DNA of 59,660 bases from Planctomycetota bacterium (GTDB lineage Bacteria > Planctomycetota > UBA8742 > UBA2392): the NCBI GenBank assembly GCA_020849795.1, contig JADZFR010000042.1, positions 1-59,660 of the forward strand. The letters run 5' to 3'. The position numbers were made by a program, and so were the translations under genes. Position 1 is the first letter of the stretch; the number at the start of each line of letters is the position of its first letter. Under the pieces are notes generated by a model. The model was not told the DNA's origin and did not search any database. It saw only the letters and a program-made list of their open reading frames with translations. Positions 9,423 to 17,798 of this stretch are shown here, in pieces.

Positions 9423-12050
9423 CTATCTCAACAGGCTGCTGCTGCCGCGGGGTGCGCGAAAGGCCACACTCAGGCTGAAGTAGAAACCAACGTCACCATC
9501 GACAGCGTCGCGCACAAACACAAAGCCGAGGTCCATTGCCTCAAGTACTTCACGGTGCAGTTCCACGCGCGTGTCGCGAAAGCGCCCGCGCTCAAGGTCA
9601 AACTCCTGCTTGGCGTTGATGCGATACAGCTCACTCAGTGTCAGCTCCAGCTGGATGCCAACCACCTGGTGCTGGTGTTTCAGCAGGCGGTAGTAAATGT
9701 TCGCCTGGCCGAAGTTCAGTATGTCGAATCGAAAGCTGGCAGACGCGCGTTCCACGTTGCCGGTGTACACGTCAATGAACATGTTGCCCGCAAGCGCGAA
9801 CCCCGGCGCAGGCCGCCAGTTTGCGGCAAGCTCAAGGTCGCCGAAAAAGCGCCCCCCGTTGTCGCGCCTGCGCTGCGGGTACATCGGGATTTCCGCCATC
9901 AGTTCGAAGTAGTCTGCCGTGTGGCGTTTCTCGTCTCGGCCGACGCGCGTTTGCAGCCGGTTGCGCAGGCCCACCCGGATCTCGTGAAACTCGTCCAGCA
10001 CATCCACCTCGTCCATCGGGATGAACGCGCGGCCCGGGATGTCGTCCAGGCTGTTGTACAGCACGTTGTTGTATCGCACGAACGGCGCAATCACGTGGCG
10101 CAGGCCGTCAATGCCGAGCCACGGGATCTTCACGTCGGGGTAGGTACCGGTCAGAAACGTCTGCATGTGCAGACCGATGATCGGCATGATGCGGTACAGG
10201 ATGCCCCAGTCCTGCCGGTGGTCGCTGCGCAGCCCGGGATAGGTGCCGTCTGACGCCAAGCCGGGGCGGCTTGAATCCTCGGGGATATGCAGAAACCGGT
10301 TGGCCACAGTCACGCGCGCGCCGGCATAGGGGTCTATGGCGAATGGGCCGAGTTCGAACGGCATGTTGAACCACGTCGTGCTGTCGGCGCGAGGCACGTA
10401 CGTCACGTCGCGCTGGTCGCCCTCACCCGGCGAAAAGCGCAGCAGACTTGCCTCGGTGTGGCTGGAGAGTTGCAGCCCGAAGTCACCAACCGATGCGCGC
10501 TGCGCGTCAAACCCAAGCGAGGGCAGGTACTCGGTCTTGCTGAGCCACGGGTGAATGCGCGGCTCAAGCAGCAGAAAGTAGTTCAGGTCGCCGTTGCGCT
10601 TGGTCAGCAGGATGTAGCTGTCGATCGGCTCGTTGTTGTCGTACTCGCGCTCATAAAACTCGCGGCGGTAGTGGCGATCGGTGTCGTAGTTGAACATGTT
10701 GTCGAGCTGGATGCCTGCCCCGAACGCCTGGCTGTACATGCCAAGCATGCGGCCGCGGCCGACCTTTTCTGTGGGGTACCAGCCAAGTTCGCGGGCGCGG
10801 TCGCGGTCATCTCCGCGGTCATTGATGTAGGTGCTGCGCACGCTGGCGCGCGCAAAGCGGTCAAATGCGTCAATGCCGCCCCAGTCCATGTTCACGCCCA
10901 GCGCCAGGCCGCGCTTCGTGAAGTAATCGACCTGCGGCCCCAACTGCAGCGGGTGAAATGGCGGCTCGGGGTCGGCAAAAAAGTCGTACGTGGCAACGGC
11001 ATCAATGTAAGTCCGCAGCGCAAAGCCGAAGCGGGTGCTGGAACTGAGCTCGAACTGGCGTATCGGGGGCTGGCTGTCCAGGTCAAATGCGTAGTCTTGC
11101 ACGGGCAGGGTAAGCAGCGGGTAGTCGAGCACGCGAATGCTGGGCCGTGTGATGTAGGCGGTACTGCGCACGCGCGAGAGCTTCAATGTCAGGAACTGCG
11201 CATAGATTGAGTAGCTGGCAACAGCGAGGCTGCTCGAGCTGATACTGCCGTCCTCAAGTTCAATCTCCTGCTCGTGCTGCGTAATTGACATGATGCGCAG
11301 GAACTTTGCGCGTGCAAACAGGCGCACCCCGCGCTCCTGCGGCAGCGAGTTCGGTGTGCCGAAGGGCAGCGGCTTGGCGTCTTCGGACGGCGCTGAGCCC
11401 ACGCTGTCATCGCTGGCCGGGTCTTCGGCATCGGGCGCTGCATCGCCTACGCCCAGACCCGTGCCCAGGGGCAAGCCGTCGTCTTTGCCGTCCGGCGCGG
11501 CACCGGAGTGCACGCGCGTGTTGGTTGCGCGGCCGGACAGGTTCATGCCGGTTTCGAAGTTGGCTTCACCGTTGGCGTTGTAGCGCACGATCTTGCTGCG
11601 CGCGAAATCAAGAAAGATCAGGTCCGCGCGGATGGTCAGCGACTCTTTGCCGACCGAGTACTGCAACCACACGTTGCCTTCGCCGTAGAATTGAAGGTTC
11701 TTGATGCCCTTGCTCAGGGCCAGAAAAGGGTCGTTGGCGTCAACTTTTTCGTCTTCGGGCTCGAACCAGATCAACGCGCGGTCGGACAGCAGGCGCAGCT
11801 TCTTTTCTTCGGTGCGGCCCAGCAGGTCGGGCTCGGTGCGGTCGCGGTAGGTCATTTCAATGGCGTAGGGCAGCGCCAGCACCCACGGGCCGTCCTCGCC
11901 CTCGCGCCAGATTTCCCAGAACGTCTCCTGGTTCTCCGCGACAACAAACCCGATCTCGACCGAAGGCTTTGCTTGCTTCTCCTGCGCGTGCAGTGCCACA
12001 CCGCCCAGGGCGGCCAGCATGACAATCAGAAGCACACGCAGTTGATTCAT
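9423..12050 (-). CDS. LptD-like outer-membrane LPS-assembly protein
   Basis: This 875-residue protein begins with a signal peptide (MNQLRVLLIVMLAALGGVALHA). Residues about 30-300 resemble the OstA/LptA-like periplasmic fold (YGEGNVWLQYSVGKESLTIRADL). They are followed by an aromatic-rich, alternating beta-strand region typical of a large barrel, including the LptD-like segment GLRHVIAPFVRYNN. LptD inserts LPS into the outer leaflet of the outer membrane with LptE. An acidic, Pro/Gly-rich linker (about 185-240) interrupts the N-terminal part. The protein contains no cysteine, whereas E. coli LptD needs two disulfides. The internal ATG at 12050 is chosen because it starts the signal peptide; the frame is open to 12113. 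The gene lies 59 bases after holB. Family assignment is by motif only. Confidence 0.8.
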   Translation of the reverse strand: MNQLRVLLIVMLAALGGVALHAQEKQAKPSVEIGFVVAENQETFWEIWREGEDGPWVLALPYAIEMTYRDRTEPDLLGRTEEKKLRLLSDRALIWFEPEDEKVDANDPFLALSKGIKNLQFYGEGNVWLQYSVGKESLTIRADLIFLDFARSKIVRYNANGEANFETGMNLSGRATNTRVHSGAAPDGKDDGLPLGTGLGVGDAAPDAEDPASDDSVGSAPSEDAKPLPFGTPNSLPQERGVRLFARAKFLRIMSITQHEQEIELEDGSISSSSLAVASYSIYAQFLTLKLSRVRSTAYITRPSIRVLDYPLLTLPVQDYAFDLDSQPPIRQFELSSSTRFGFALRTYIDAVATYDFFADPEPPFHPLQLGPQVDYFTKRGLALGVNMDWGGIDAFDRFARASVRSTYINDRGDDRDRARELGWYPTEKVGRGRMLGMYSQAFGAGIQLDNMFNYDTDRHYRREFYEREYDNNEPIDSYILLTKRNGDLNYFLLLEPRIHPWLSKTEYLPSLGFDAQRASVGDFGLQLSSHTEASLLRFSPGEGDQRDVTYVPRADSTTWFNMPFELGPFAIDPYAGARVTVANRFLHIPEDSSRPGLASDGTYPGLRSDHRQDWGILYRIMPIIGLHMQTFLTGTYPDVKIPWLGIDGLRHVIAPFVRYNNVLYNSLDDIPGRAFIPMDEVDVLDEFHEIRVGLRNRLQTRVGRDEKRHTADYFELMAEIPMYPQRRRDNGGRFFGDLELAANWRPAPGFALAGNMFIDVYTGNVERASASFRFDILNFGQANIYYRLLKHQHQVVGIQLELTLSELYRINAKQEFDLERGRFRDTRVELHREVLEAMDLGFVFVRDAVDGDVGFYFSLSVAFRAPRGSSSLLR

Positions 12051-12109
12051 GCGCAAGTCGGGATACCGGGGGTAACCTACCCTAGCAAGGGAAACGACCG
12101 AGTCATCGT

Positions 12110-13081
12110 TCACGCCGGCCAGCTTAGCGCGATGGCGTCGCAGGCGAGTTTCAGGTTGGCGTTGCCATCTACCCTTTCCCGCAGGTCGTCCAGGCGCAAC
12201 ACGGCGGCGGCCATGGCGTCGGCCGAGTGCGCCTCCTGCCCGATCGCGCGTGTCAGCGGCTTGACGTCGAATGCCCCCAGCGCGCCGGCCATGCGGTCAC
12301 GCAACGCCGCGGTCAGCAGCGCCAGAATATCGCGCAACTGTTCGCGCTTGGCTTCGTTGTCGTCGCCGGTCAGCGCTGCGGTCATCAACTCGGATGCATG
12401 AAACGGGTCGTCGCCCACGGCTTTCAGGAAGTCACGGGCGGTTTCAAGCACTTTGCCATCGATCAGGCGCCGCAGCATGCCGGGGCTGCCTTGTGCCGCA
12501 CGGGACAGGATGGCGCGGCCATCGGGGCTTACCGGCAGGCCTTCCCAGCCTTGTGTCGCGCGCTGCAGCAGCGCGTCGTCCAACGGCGCGAAGCGCACGG
12601 GCTGGCAGCGTGACAGAATGGTCGGCAACACCTGCGCCGCATTGTTGGCCAGCAGCACGAACGAGAGATCTCTCGGAGGCTCCTCAAGCGTCTTCAGAAA
12701 GGCGTTGGCACTGCTTTCATTGAACCGGTCGGCGTCGGCAACGATGAACACGCGCCGCCCCGGCTCAAGCGCTTTCACGCTTGCCTCGTCGACGATCTCG
12801 CGCACCAGCTCCACAGGGAAAGCAGACTTGTCCGCCGGCTTGGCAAAGGACTTCACGCTCGGGTGAATGCCCTTGAGCACCCGCTTGCATTCGCCGCACT
12901 CGCCGCAACTCCAGCCGGTGCCCGCTTCGCAGCGTTGCGCCGCCGCAAACTCGAGGGCGACGCCGGCTTTGCCGATACCGTCGGGGCCCATGAACAGGTA
13001 GCCGCCGGCCAGTCGCCGCGCTGAAATCGCGCTGCGAAGCCATTGGCGGACGTTGTCGTGGCCGAGCGGACGGATAAACAT
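12110..13081 (-). CDS. holB: DNA polymerase III delta-prime subunit
   Basis: Delta-prime is part of the clamp loader that places the beta clamp on primed DNA. The 323-residue protein has the AAA+ N-terminus of the family, with a P-loop-like GPDGIGKAG (about 32-40) and a zinc cysteine cluster (C51, C59, C62, C65). It also has SSANAFLKTLEEPP and a sensor-1-like region ending TILSRCQPVRF. The helical C-terminal collar domain is weakly conserved, as usual. It is the first gene of the minus-strand run that continues through lptD-like, ugd, tsaD, rhomboid, hemL and TPR. A 151-base gap separates it from the divergent atpG. Confidence 0.92.
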   Translation of the reverse strand: MFIRPLGHDNVRQWLRSAISARRLAGGYLFMGPDGIGKAGVALEFAAAQRCEAGTGWSCGECGECKRVLKGIHPSVKSFAKPADKSAFPVELVREIVDEASVKALEPGRRVFIVADADRFNESSANAFLKTLEEPPRDLSFVLLANNAAQVLPTILSRCQPVRFAPLDDALLQRATQGWEGLPVSPDGRAILSRAAQGSPGMLRRLIDGKVLETARDFLKAVGDDPFHASELMTAALTGDDNEAKREQLRDILALLTAALRDRMAGALGAFDVKPLTRAIGQEAHSADAMAAAVLRLDDLRERVDGNANLKLACDAIALSWPA

Positions 13082-13155
13082 GGTTCGGATTGTGGAATGT
13101 GGGGCGCGGAATGAAAGGCTGTTGCGTCATTTATGACAGAAGCCGCGAACCCGCT

Positions 13156-13184
13156 TTGCACGATACTGGCTGCTGTGCTATTGA
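13156..13184 (+). promoter_or_regulatory. Possible sigma-70 promoter for atpG
   Basis: TTGCAC at 13156-13161 and TATTGA at 13179-13184 are separated by 17 bases. This places a start about 40 bases before the GTG of atpG. The -10 match is modest, so the call rests mainly on spacing and position in the holB-atpG divergent gap. Confidence 0.3.
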
Positions 13185-13232
13185 CCTCGCCGCCCCCTGA
13201 AAACAGACTCCCGCCCCAGAAGGGGAGTAGCC

Positions 13233-14120
13233 GTGGCTGAATCGCCCAAGGAAATTCGCAAGCGCATCAAGTCGGTGACTTCGACCAAGAAGATCACCAA
13301 GACGATGGAACTGGTTGCGACCAGCAAGATGAAGCGCGCCCAGGACCGTGTGCAGGCCGCCGGCCCCTACACTGCCAAGCTGCAGGAGATCATCAACGCC
13401 ATCGCGTCAGGCGGCCCGCTGGATTTGCCGCTGCTGCAACCGAGAAGCCAGGTCAAGAATGTCGCGCTGGTGGTGATGACAGCCAATCGCGGCTTGTGCG
13501 GCGGTTTCAACGCTAACCTGATCAAGATGGCAAAGCTCGAGCACAAGGCGCAGAAAGACCAGGGCCGCGGTGTACAGCTGCACTGCGTGGGCAAGAAGGG
13601 CCTTGGTACATTGCGCTTTCAGGGCTACGACATCACACGCTCGATCGTGGACAAGCCGGACAAGCCGACATTCGACGACGCACGCCGCGTGACCGACCCG
13701 CTGGTCGAGGCGTTCCTGAAAGGCGAGATCGACGAAGTGCTGGTGGTGTACCCGCACTGGATGAGCGTCGGCTCACAACCGCCCACGGTAAAGAAGCTGC
13801 TGCCGATTGAGCCGCCCAAAGTGCAAGCCGACAAGGCCGGCTCGGGGAAAAAGGGCAACCTCGACTTTATATTCAGCCCAAGCGCCAACGAAATCCTGTC
13901 CGACCTGCTGCCCCGCTACGTCACGCAAAGCATGTACACGATGCTGGTGATGAGCTTTGCCGGCGAACAGGTGGCGCGCCGCACCGCCATGAAGAGCGCG
14001 ACTGACAACGCGCAGGAAATGATCACGCACCTCACGCGCACACTCAACCGCGCACGCCAGGCCCAGATTACGCAGGAAATCGCCGAAATCGTCGGCGGCG
14101 CTGCGGCCCTGAAGAAGTAG
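13233..14120 (+). CDS. atpG: F1Fo ATP synthase gamma subunit
   Basis: Gamma is the rotating central stalk of F1 that couples proton flow to ATP synthesis. The 295-residue product has both conserved ends: the N-terminal coil EIRKRIKSVTSTKKITKTMELVATSKMKRAQ, quoted here in pieces as EIRKRIKSVTSTKKITK and ELVATSKMKRAQ, and the C-terminal MKSATDNAQEMI with NRARQAQITQEIAEIVGGA. The middle carries the usual TANRGLCGGFNANL. The start is GTG at 13233, preceded by AGGGGAG. No other atp gene lies on either side, although gamma is normally encoded between atpA and atpD. A terminator-like hairpin follows, so it appears to be a single-gene unit. Confidence 0.97.
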   Translation: MAESPKEIRKRIKSVTSTKKITKTMELVATSKMKRAQDRVQAAGPYTAKLQEIINAIASGGPLDLPLLQPRSQVKNVALVVMTANRGLCGGFNANLIKMAKLEHKAQKDQGRGVQLHCVGKKGLGTLRFQGYDITRSIVDKPDKPTFDDARRVTDPLVEAFLKGEIDEVLVVYPHWMSVGSQPPTVKKLLPIEPPKVQADKAGSGKKGNLDFIFSPSANEILSDLLPRYVTQSMYTMLVMSFAGEQVARRTAMKSATDNAQEMITHLTRTLNRARQAQITQEIAEIVGGAAALKK

Positions 14121-14149
14121 TGCCCTCACACTATTGGAGCGCGAAGCGT

Positions 14150-14199
14150 AAGCGAGCGGCAGGGCGCATGATCATCGCCTTCGGCGACCGTTCGCTTTT
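14150..14199 (+). terminator. Likely terminator after atpG
   Basis: AAGCGAGCGG (14150-14159) pairs with CCGTTCGCTT (14188-14197), with one G-U wobble. The loop contains a nested CGCC-TTCG-GCG hairpin. The stem runs into four T residues (14196-14199). It begins 30 bases after the atpG stop. Confidence 0.5.
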
Positions 14200-14220
14200 G
14201 CTGCGCGCCTTTTGGCCGCT

Positions 14221-14949
14221 TCAGACCCATAAGGTCCGGGCACCGAGCTTTTCAGGGTTCAAGCCGGCCGACTTGCCCAGCAGGTGCACGCGCTCGGGCA
14301 ATTCCACGTCAAAGTGCCACTCATCCGCGCGGCCGCGCAGTGCAGCCACTCGCTCGGCCCATGCCTGCCACCACGGCGAAATGCGCGTGGACAGCGGCTC
14401 GATGATCAACACCCGGCTGCCGGCGCTGTGTTGTTTCTCAAGCTCGCGCCACAGGCGTTCGCGGTCGCCTTCATCCAGTTCGTTCACCGTGAACGCCGCG
14501 ACGATGCCGACCGGTGCCTTGGGCCAGCGGTACTTGGCGATGTGGCATCGCACACCGCCGCCGCGCACGCCAAGGTCGCGGAAGGTGAATGCGGCTTCAC
14601 GCAGGACGTCCGGGTCCAGCTCAACGCCGACGATGTTGCCGCCGCCGTGCAGCGCCCATGCCGCGCCGGCGACGCCGCTGCCGCAGCCAAGGTCGATGAT
14701 TGTGGCGGCGTGCGGCGCCGCAAGTGCACGCAACACTTCGCGCACGATCAGGAAGTGGCGGGGCGCGTAGTACAAGGCAAACGCCGCCTGCTTGCCGCGG
14801 CCTGCGAGAGCCTTGCCGCGCAGACGCTGGCGACGCTGCACGTAGTCCTGCGTCAGTGCCTTCAGTGCTCGCGCGATTTCCTGGTGGGTCAGCTCGCCCA
14901 TCCAGCGGTCAAAGAGTCTGTCGATCCAGTTTTCGAAGGCGTCGGGCAA
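14221..14949 (-). CDS. Class I SAM methyltransferase, Rsm22-like
   Basis: This 242-residue protein has the SAM-binding motif I IIDLGCGSGVAG (about 84-95), followed by the acidic ribose-contact residue in GVELDPD. The helical N-terminal region (LTQDYVQRRQRLRGKALAGRG) and the motif AFTVNELDEGDRERLW resemble Rsm22-type enzymes associated with small ribosomal subunits. The substrate is not certain from sequence. It is the last gene of a four-gene minus-strand run, 42 bases after the cupin gene, and converges on atpG. A generic small-molecule methyltransferase is the alternative. Confidence 0.75.
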   Translation of the reverse strand: MPDAFENWIDRLFDRWMGELTHQEIARALKALTQDYVQRRQRLRGKALAGRGKQAAFALYYAPRHFLIVREVLRALAAPHAATIIDLGCGSGVAGAAWALHGGGNIVGVELDPDVLREAAFTFRDLGVRGGGVRCHIAKYRWPKAPVGIVAAFTVNELDEGDRERLWRELEKQHSAGSRVLIIEPLSTRISPWWQAWAERVAALRGRADEWHFDVELPERVHLLGKSAGLNPEKLGARTLWV

Positions 14950-14991
14950 TGCCGTGCGTTTACCCGTCGCTGGCGCTCCGGGCTCCTGTTT

Positions 14992-15360
14992 TCACAGCCG
15001 GTCAAGCTGCTCTGGTTTGCGGGTCCACTGGTTTGCCTGCGCGGTGCCCGTGTTGAGTGTGCTGGCCGGCTCAAAAAGAAGCACTTCGGCCTTGGGCAGC
15101 GCCACGGGTTTGTGCTCAACTCCGTGGGGGACAATGAAGAACTCGCCGGGTGCCAGCTCAATCGTGCGGTCGCGCAACTCGATGTTCAGTCGGCCGCTGA
15201 CCACGTAGAACATCTCGTCCTCAGTCTCGTGGGCGTGCCAGACGTATGCGCCGTCAAACCAGGCCAGCTTCACGTACTGGCCGTTCAGTTCGCCGACGAT
15301 GGTCGGCGACCACGGCTTGTGGATCAGCCCCAGTTTTTGTTGCAGGTTCACTTTGTTCAT
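14992..15360 (-). CDS. Small cupin-domain protein
   Basis: This 122-residue single-domain protein has both cupin motifs. Motif 1 is HAHETEDEMFYVVSG and motif 2 is PGEFFIVPHGVEHKP, which together supply three histidines and a glutamate as metal ligands. Single-domain cupins include isomerases, dioxygenases and sensors, so the reaction cannot be named. The product starts 12 bases after the DUF4177-like gene, within the operon headed by the sigma factor at 16237. Confidence 0.88.
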   Translation of the reverse strand: MNKVNLQQKLGLIHKPWSPTIVGELNGQYVKLAWFDGAYVWHAHETEDEMFYVVSGRLNIELRDRTIELAPGEFFIVPHGVEHKPVALPKAEVLLFEPASTLNTGTAQANQWTRKPEQLDRL

Positions 15361-15372
15361 TGGCGCGGGGCC

Positions 15373-15588
15373 CTACCTGAGGGTTCTGCGTTTCAGCGTC
15401 CAGAACAACCAGTTTGAGCTGGTGGCACAGGTTACGACTTCCCAGCCGTCGCTGCCCAGTTTCGACAGCATGGCGACCACGGCGGGGTACTCGCCCTTGC
15501 CGCCTTCGGTCTTGCCGCCGGGCAGGTCGGCGCGAAGGGCGCCCACGTCCCACAGCCACTCCAGCGTTGCGTACTCGTAGCGTTCCAT
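15373..15588 (-). CDS. Small DUF4177-like protein
   Basis: This 71-residue protein resembles DUF4177 proteins: an N-terminal MERYEYATLEW strand, then LSKLGSDGWEVVTCATSS and a basic C-terminus. The family is of unknown function. It lies 16 bases after the sigma-factor gene and 12 before the cupin gene, so co-expression is very likely. Confidence 0.7.
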   Translation of the reverse strand: MERYEYATLEWLWDVGALRADLPGGKTEGGKGEYPAVVAMLSKLGSDGWEVVTCATSSNWLFWTLKRRTLR

Positions 15589-15604
15589 GACCGGCCTTTC
15601 TGGT

Positions 15605-16237
15605 TCAGATCAGGTGTTGCAGCTTTTCCTTCAAGCGCTCGCGGCCGCGATGCAGCCTTGAGCGCACAGTGCCGGGAGGGATGTTCAACAGCTCGGCGAT
15701 TTCTTCGTAACTCATGTCCTGCAGGTCGCGCATGATAATGACCTGCTTGTACTCATCTTCAAGCTCGTCGATTGCGGCACGCACCTGCACACCGATGTCG
15801 TTGGCGGCCACCTGGTCGTCGGGGGCGCGATCGCCCGAGTCGGGCTCAGGCATACCCTCAATGTTCAGGCTGGTCTTGCCCTTGTCGCCGCCGCGCTTCT
15901 GGGCGCGTTCATGGCGATAGTGGCTGGTGATCAGGTTCATCGCAATGCGGTAAAGCCAGGTGCTGAATCGCGCGCGGTCTTCGTAGGTATCCAGCGCCTT
16001 GTAGGCCTGGATGAAGGCTTCCTGCGTGATGTCGGCGGCTTTGTGTTCGTCGCGCACCTGGCGCAGCACTGAGGCGAAGATGCGGTCCTGGTTTGCGGCC
16101 ACGAGTTCAGAAAACGCCGACGCATCGCCGTCGCGTGCGGCGGCGATCAGTGCCAGTTCAGCATCTTTGCCGTGGGCCAATGGGGCCATAGGCGCCATCG
16201 TTGCGGCAGCGGTTGCGTTGTCAACTCCGGAAGTCAC
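15605..16237 (-). CDS. ECF-type RNA polymerase sigma factor
   Basis: This 210-residue sigma-70 family protein has region 2 (residues about 25-95, with RDEHKAADITQEAFIQAY and RFSTWLYRIAMNLI) and region 4 (about 145-205, with YEEIAELLNIPPGTVRSRLHRGRERL). It lacks regions 1.1 and 3, as expected for an ECF factor. GTG at 16237 is preferred because AGAGGG lies six bases upstream; the frame is open further to 16315. It heads a four-gene minus-strand operon and diverges from pmbA/tldE across 147 bases. No anti-sigma factor is adjacent, so control may depend on other signals. Confidence 0.93.
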   Translation of the reverse strand: MTSGVDNATAAATMAPMAPLAHGKDAELALIAAARDGDASAFSELVAANQDRIFASVLRQVRDEHKAADITQEAFIQAYKALDTYEDRARFSTWLYRIAMNLITSHYRHERAQKRGGDKGKTSLNIEGMPEPDSGDRAPDDQVAANDIGVQVRAAIDELEDEYKQVIIMRDLQDMSYEEIAELLNIPPGTVRSRLHRGRERLKEKLQHLI

Positions 16238-16288
16238 GGCGTGCCCTCTACGGGTAATACCGTGGCAATCACAAAAGGGTTCAGGGAT

Positions 16289-16316
16289 TTGTGGAGATTT
16301 ACCTCGCCGATACAAT
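16289..16316 (+). promoter_or_regulatory. Possible promoter for pmbA/tldE
   Basis: TTGTGG (16289-16294) and TACAAT (16311-16316), separated by 16 bases, lie about 70 bases before the ATG at 16385. TACAAT is a good -10 hexamer. The -35 is only a partial match. Confidence 0.4.
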
Positions 16317-16332
16317 GCCGTGTGCTTGTATT

Positions 16333-16350
16333 GCGGATTCGTGAATCCGC
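16333..16350. promoter_or_regulatory. Palindromic operator-like site in divergent gap
   Basis: GCGGATTC-GT-GAATCCGC is a perfect eight-base inverted repeat with a two-base centre. It overlaps a second inverted repeat, CGTGAA (16340-16345) with TTCACG (16354-16359). It sits just downstream of the candidate -10 for pmbA/tldE and 95 bases from the sigma-factor start. A repressor site is plausible. Confidence 0.45.
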
Positions 16351-16384
16351 CGGTTCACGGAAAGCAGCCAGCCACGGAGATTCC

Positions 16385-17737
16385 ATGCTGAGTCGAGACG
16401 CCGCGCAAACCTTGATCGAAAAGGTCATCAAACTCGCCGATGCCGAGCAGGTTGAGGCAATCCTGCACTCCAGCAGCACCAACAGCACGCGCTTTTCAGG
16501 CAACGTGATTACGCAGAATGTCGGGCTGACGAATGACTCGCTGCGGCTGCGCGTCATCAACGGCAAGCGCCAGGGCGTTTCCTCGGTCAACCAGTTCGAC
16601 GATGAAAGTATCAAGCGCTGTATCAAGAGCGCACTGGCCATCGCCAAGGTCGCGGCCGATGATCACGCGCTGCTGCCGCTGATTGACAAGCAGCCCAAGT
16701 ACGAGGCCGTGAACGCCTGGTACGAAAGCACCGCCCGGTACACGCCCGCCCAGCGCGCCGAACAGATCGGCAAGGTGTTGCGCGACTACGACAAGCGCGG
16801 TCTTGAGGGTGCCGGCATTTTCGACACCGATGAAGGCGCAGTTGTTTACGGCAACAACCGGGGCGTGCTGGCGTACAAAAGCGGCAGCAAGGCCGAGTTC
16901 AGTGTCTCCGCGTTTCTGGAAAATGGCGGCGTGGAGGGCTGGGCCGAGTCATTCGCGTTGGATGTCGCCAAGTGCGATCCTGTACGGGCGGGCAGCATCG
17001 CCGCCGCCAAGGCCGAGTCGGGGCGCAGCACCCAAAGCATTGAGCCCGGCGAATACACAGTTGTGCTGGAGCCGGCGGCAGTCGCCGAAATGATGCTGTT
17101 CTGGGGCTGGCTGACCGCCAACGGCCTGGCGTTTGCCGAGGGCCGCAGTTTTCACAAGGGCGAACTGGGCCAGTCGATTCTGGACAAGAAACTGACGATT
17201 ACCGAAGACCCCTATCACCCCGAGCTTGGCGGCACGCCCTTTGACATGGAGGGCTTTGCCACCCAGCGCGTCACGCTGGTTGATAACGGCACGATCAAAG
17301 CCGTCTGCCACGACCGGCGCAGCGCCGCCTTGTGCAAGCAGCAGAACACCGGCCATGCGAACCCGCAGCCCGACGCGCGCGGTGCCGGCCCCGGCAACCT
17401 GGTAGTCAAGCCGGGCAACGCATCGCTGGAGCAGATGATCGCGTCCACGCAGCGCGGCCTGCTGGTGACGAAGTTTCATTACACCAACACTGTGAACCAG
17501 CAGGACGTGAGCATCACCGGCTTGACGCGCGCCGGGACATACCTGATTGAGGGCGGTAAAGTGAAGCACGCGGTGAAGAACATGCGCTTTACGCAAAGCC
17601 TGCTTACCGCGCTGGCAGACATCGACGCCATCGGCAGCGAGGCGCACGCCAGCGGCGGGGCACTGTTCGGCGGCAACTTTGTCGTGCCGGCGATGAAGCT
17701 GAAGCGCTGGCGGTTCAGCAGCCCGACCGGATTCTAG
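16385..17737 (+). CDS. TldE/PmbA-family protein
   Basis: This 450-residue protein belongs to the TldD/TldE (PmbA) family. TldD and TldE together form a metalloprotease that processes ribosomally made peptides such as microcin B17. The sequence has the family layout: an N-terminal alpha/beta half ending near VLEPAAVAEMMLF and a beta-rich C-terminal half with LTITEDPYHPELGGTPFDMEG. The HEXXXH zinc motif of TldD is absent, so this is the non-catalytic TldE/PmbA partner. It ends with FGGNFVVPAMKLKRW, as in the family. The ATG at 16385 has GGAG upstream; the frame is open back to 16172. No tldD is present in the window. Confidence 0.88.
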   Translation: MLSRDAAQTLIEKVIKLADAEQVEAILHSSSTNSTRFSGNVITQNVGLTNDSLRLRVINGKRQGVSSVNQFDDESIKRCIKSALAIAKVAADDHALLPLIDKQPKYEAVNAWYESTARYTPAQRAEQIGKVLRDYDKRGLEGAGIFDTDEGAVVYGNNRGVLAYKSGSKAEFSVSAFLENGGVEGWAESFALDVAKCDPVRAGSIAAAKAESGRSTQSIEPGEYTVVLEPAAVAEMMLFWGWLTANGLAFAEGRSFHKGELGQSILDKKLTITEDPYHPELGGTPFDMEGFATQRVTLVDNGTIKAVCHDRRSAALCKQQNTGHANPQPDARGAGPGNLVVKPGNASLEQMIASTQRGLLVTKFHYTNTVNQQDVSITGLTRAGTYLIEGGKVKHAVKNMRFTQSLLTALADIDAIGSEAHASGGALFGGNFVVPAMKLKRWRFSSPTGF

Positions 17738-17742
17738 GCAGC

Positions 17743-17759
17743 GCAGGCCTCCCGCCTGC
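17743..17759. repeat. Short GC palindrome between convergent genes
   Basis: GCAGGC-CTCCC-GCCTGC is a six-base inverted repeat with a five-base loop. It starts a few bases after the pmbA/tldE stop and lies before the convergent sigma-54 activator. No T tract follows. The same arms recur at 27244-27260. Confidence 0.6.
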
Positions 17760-17798
17760 ATCTACCGCGTGCGTCTGGCCCGCTCGAGTCTGCGCTTC

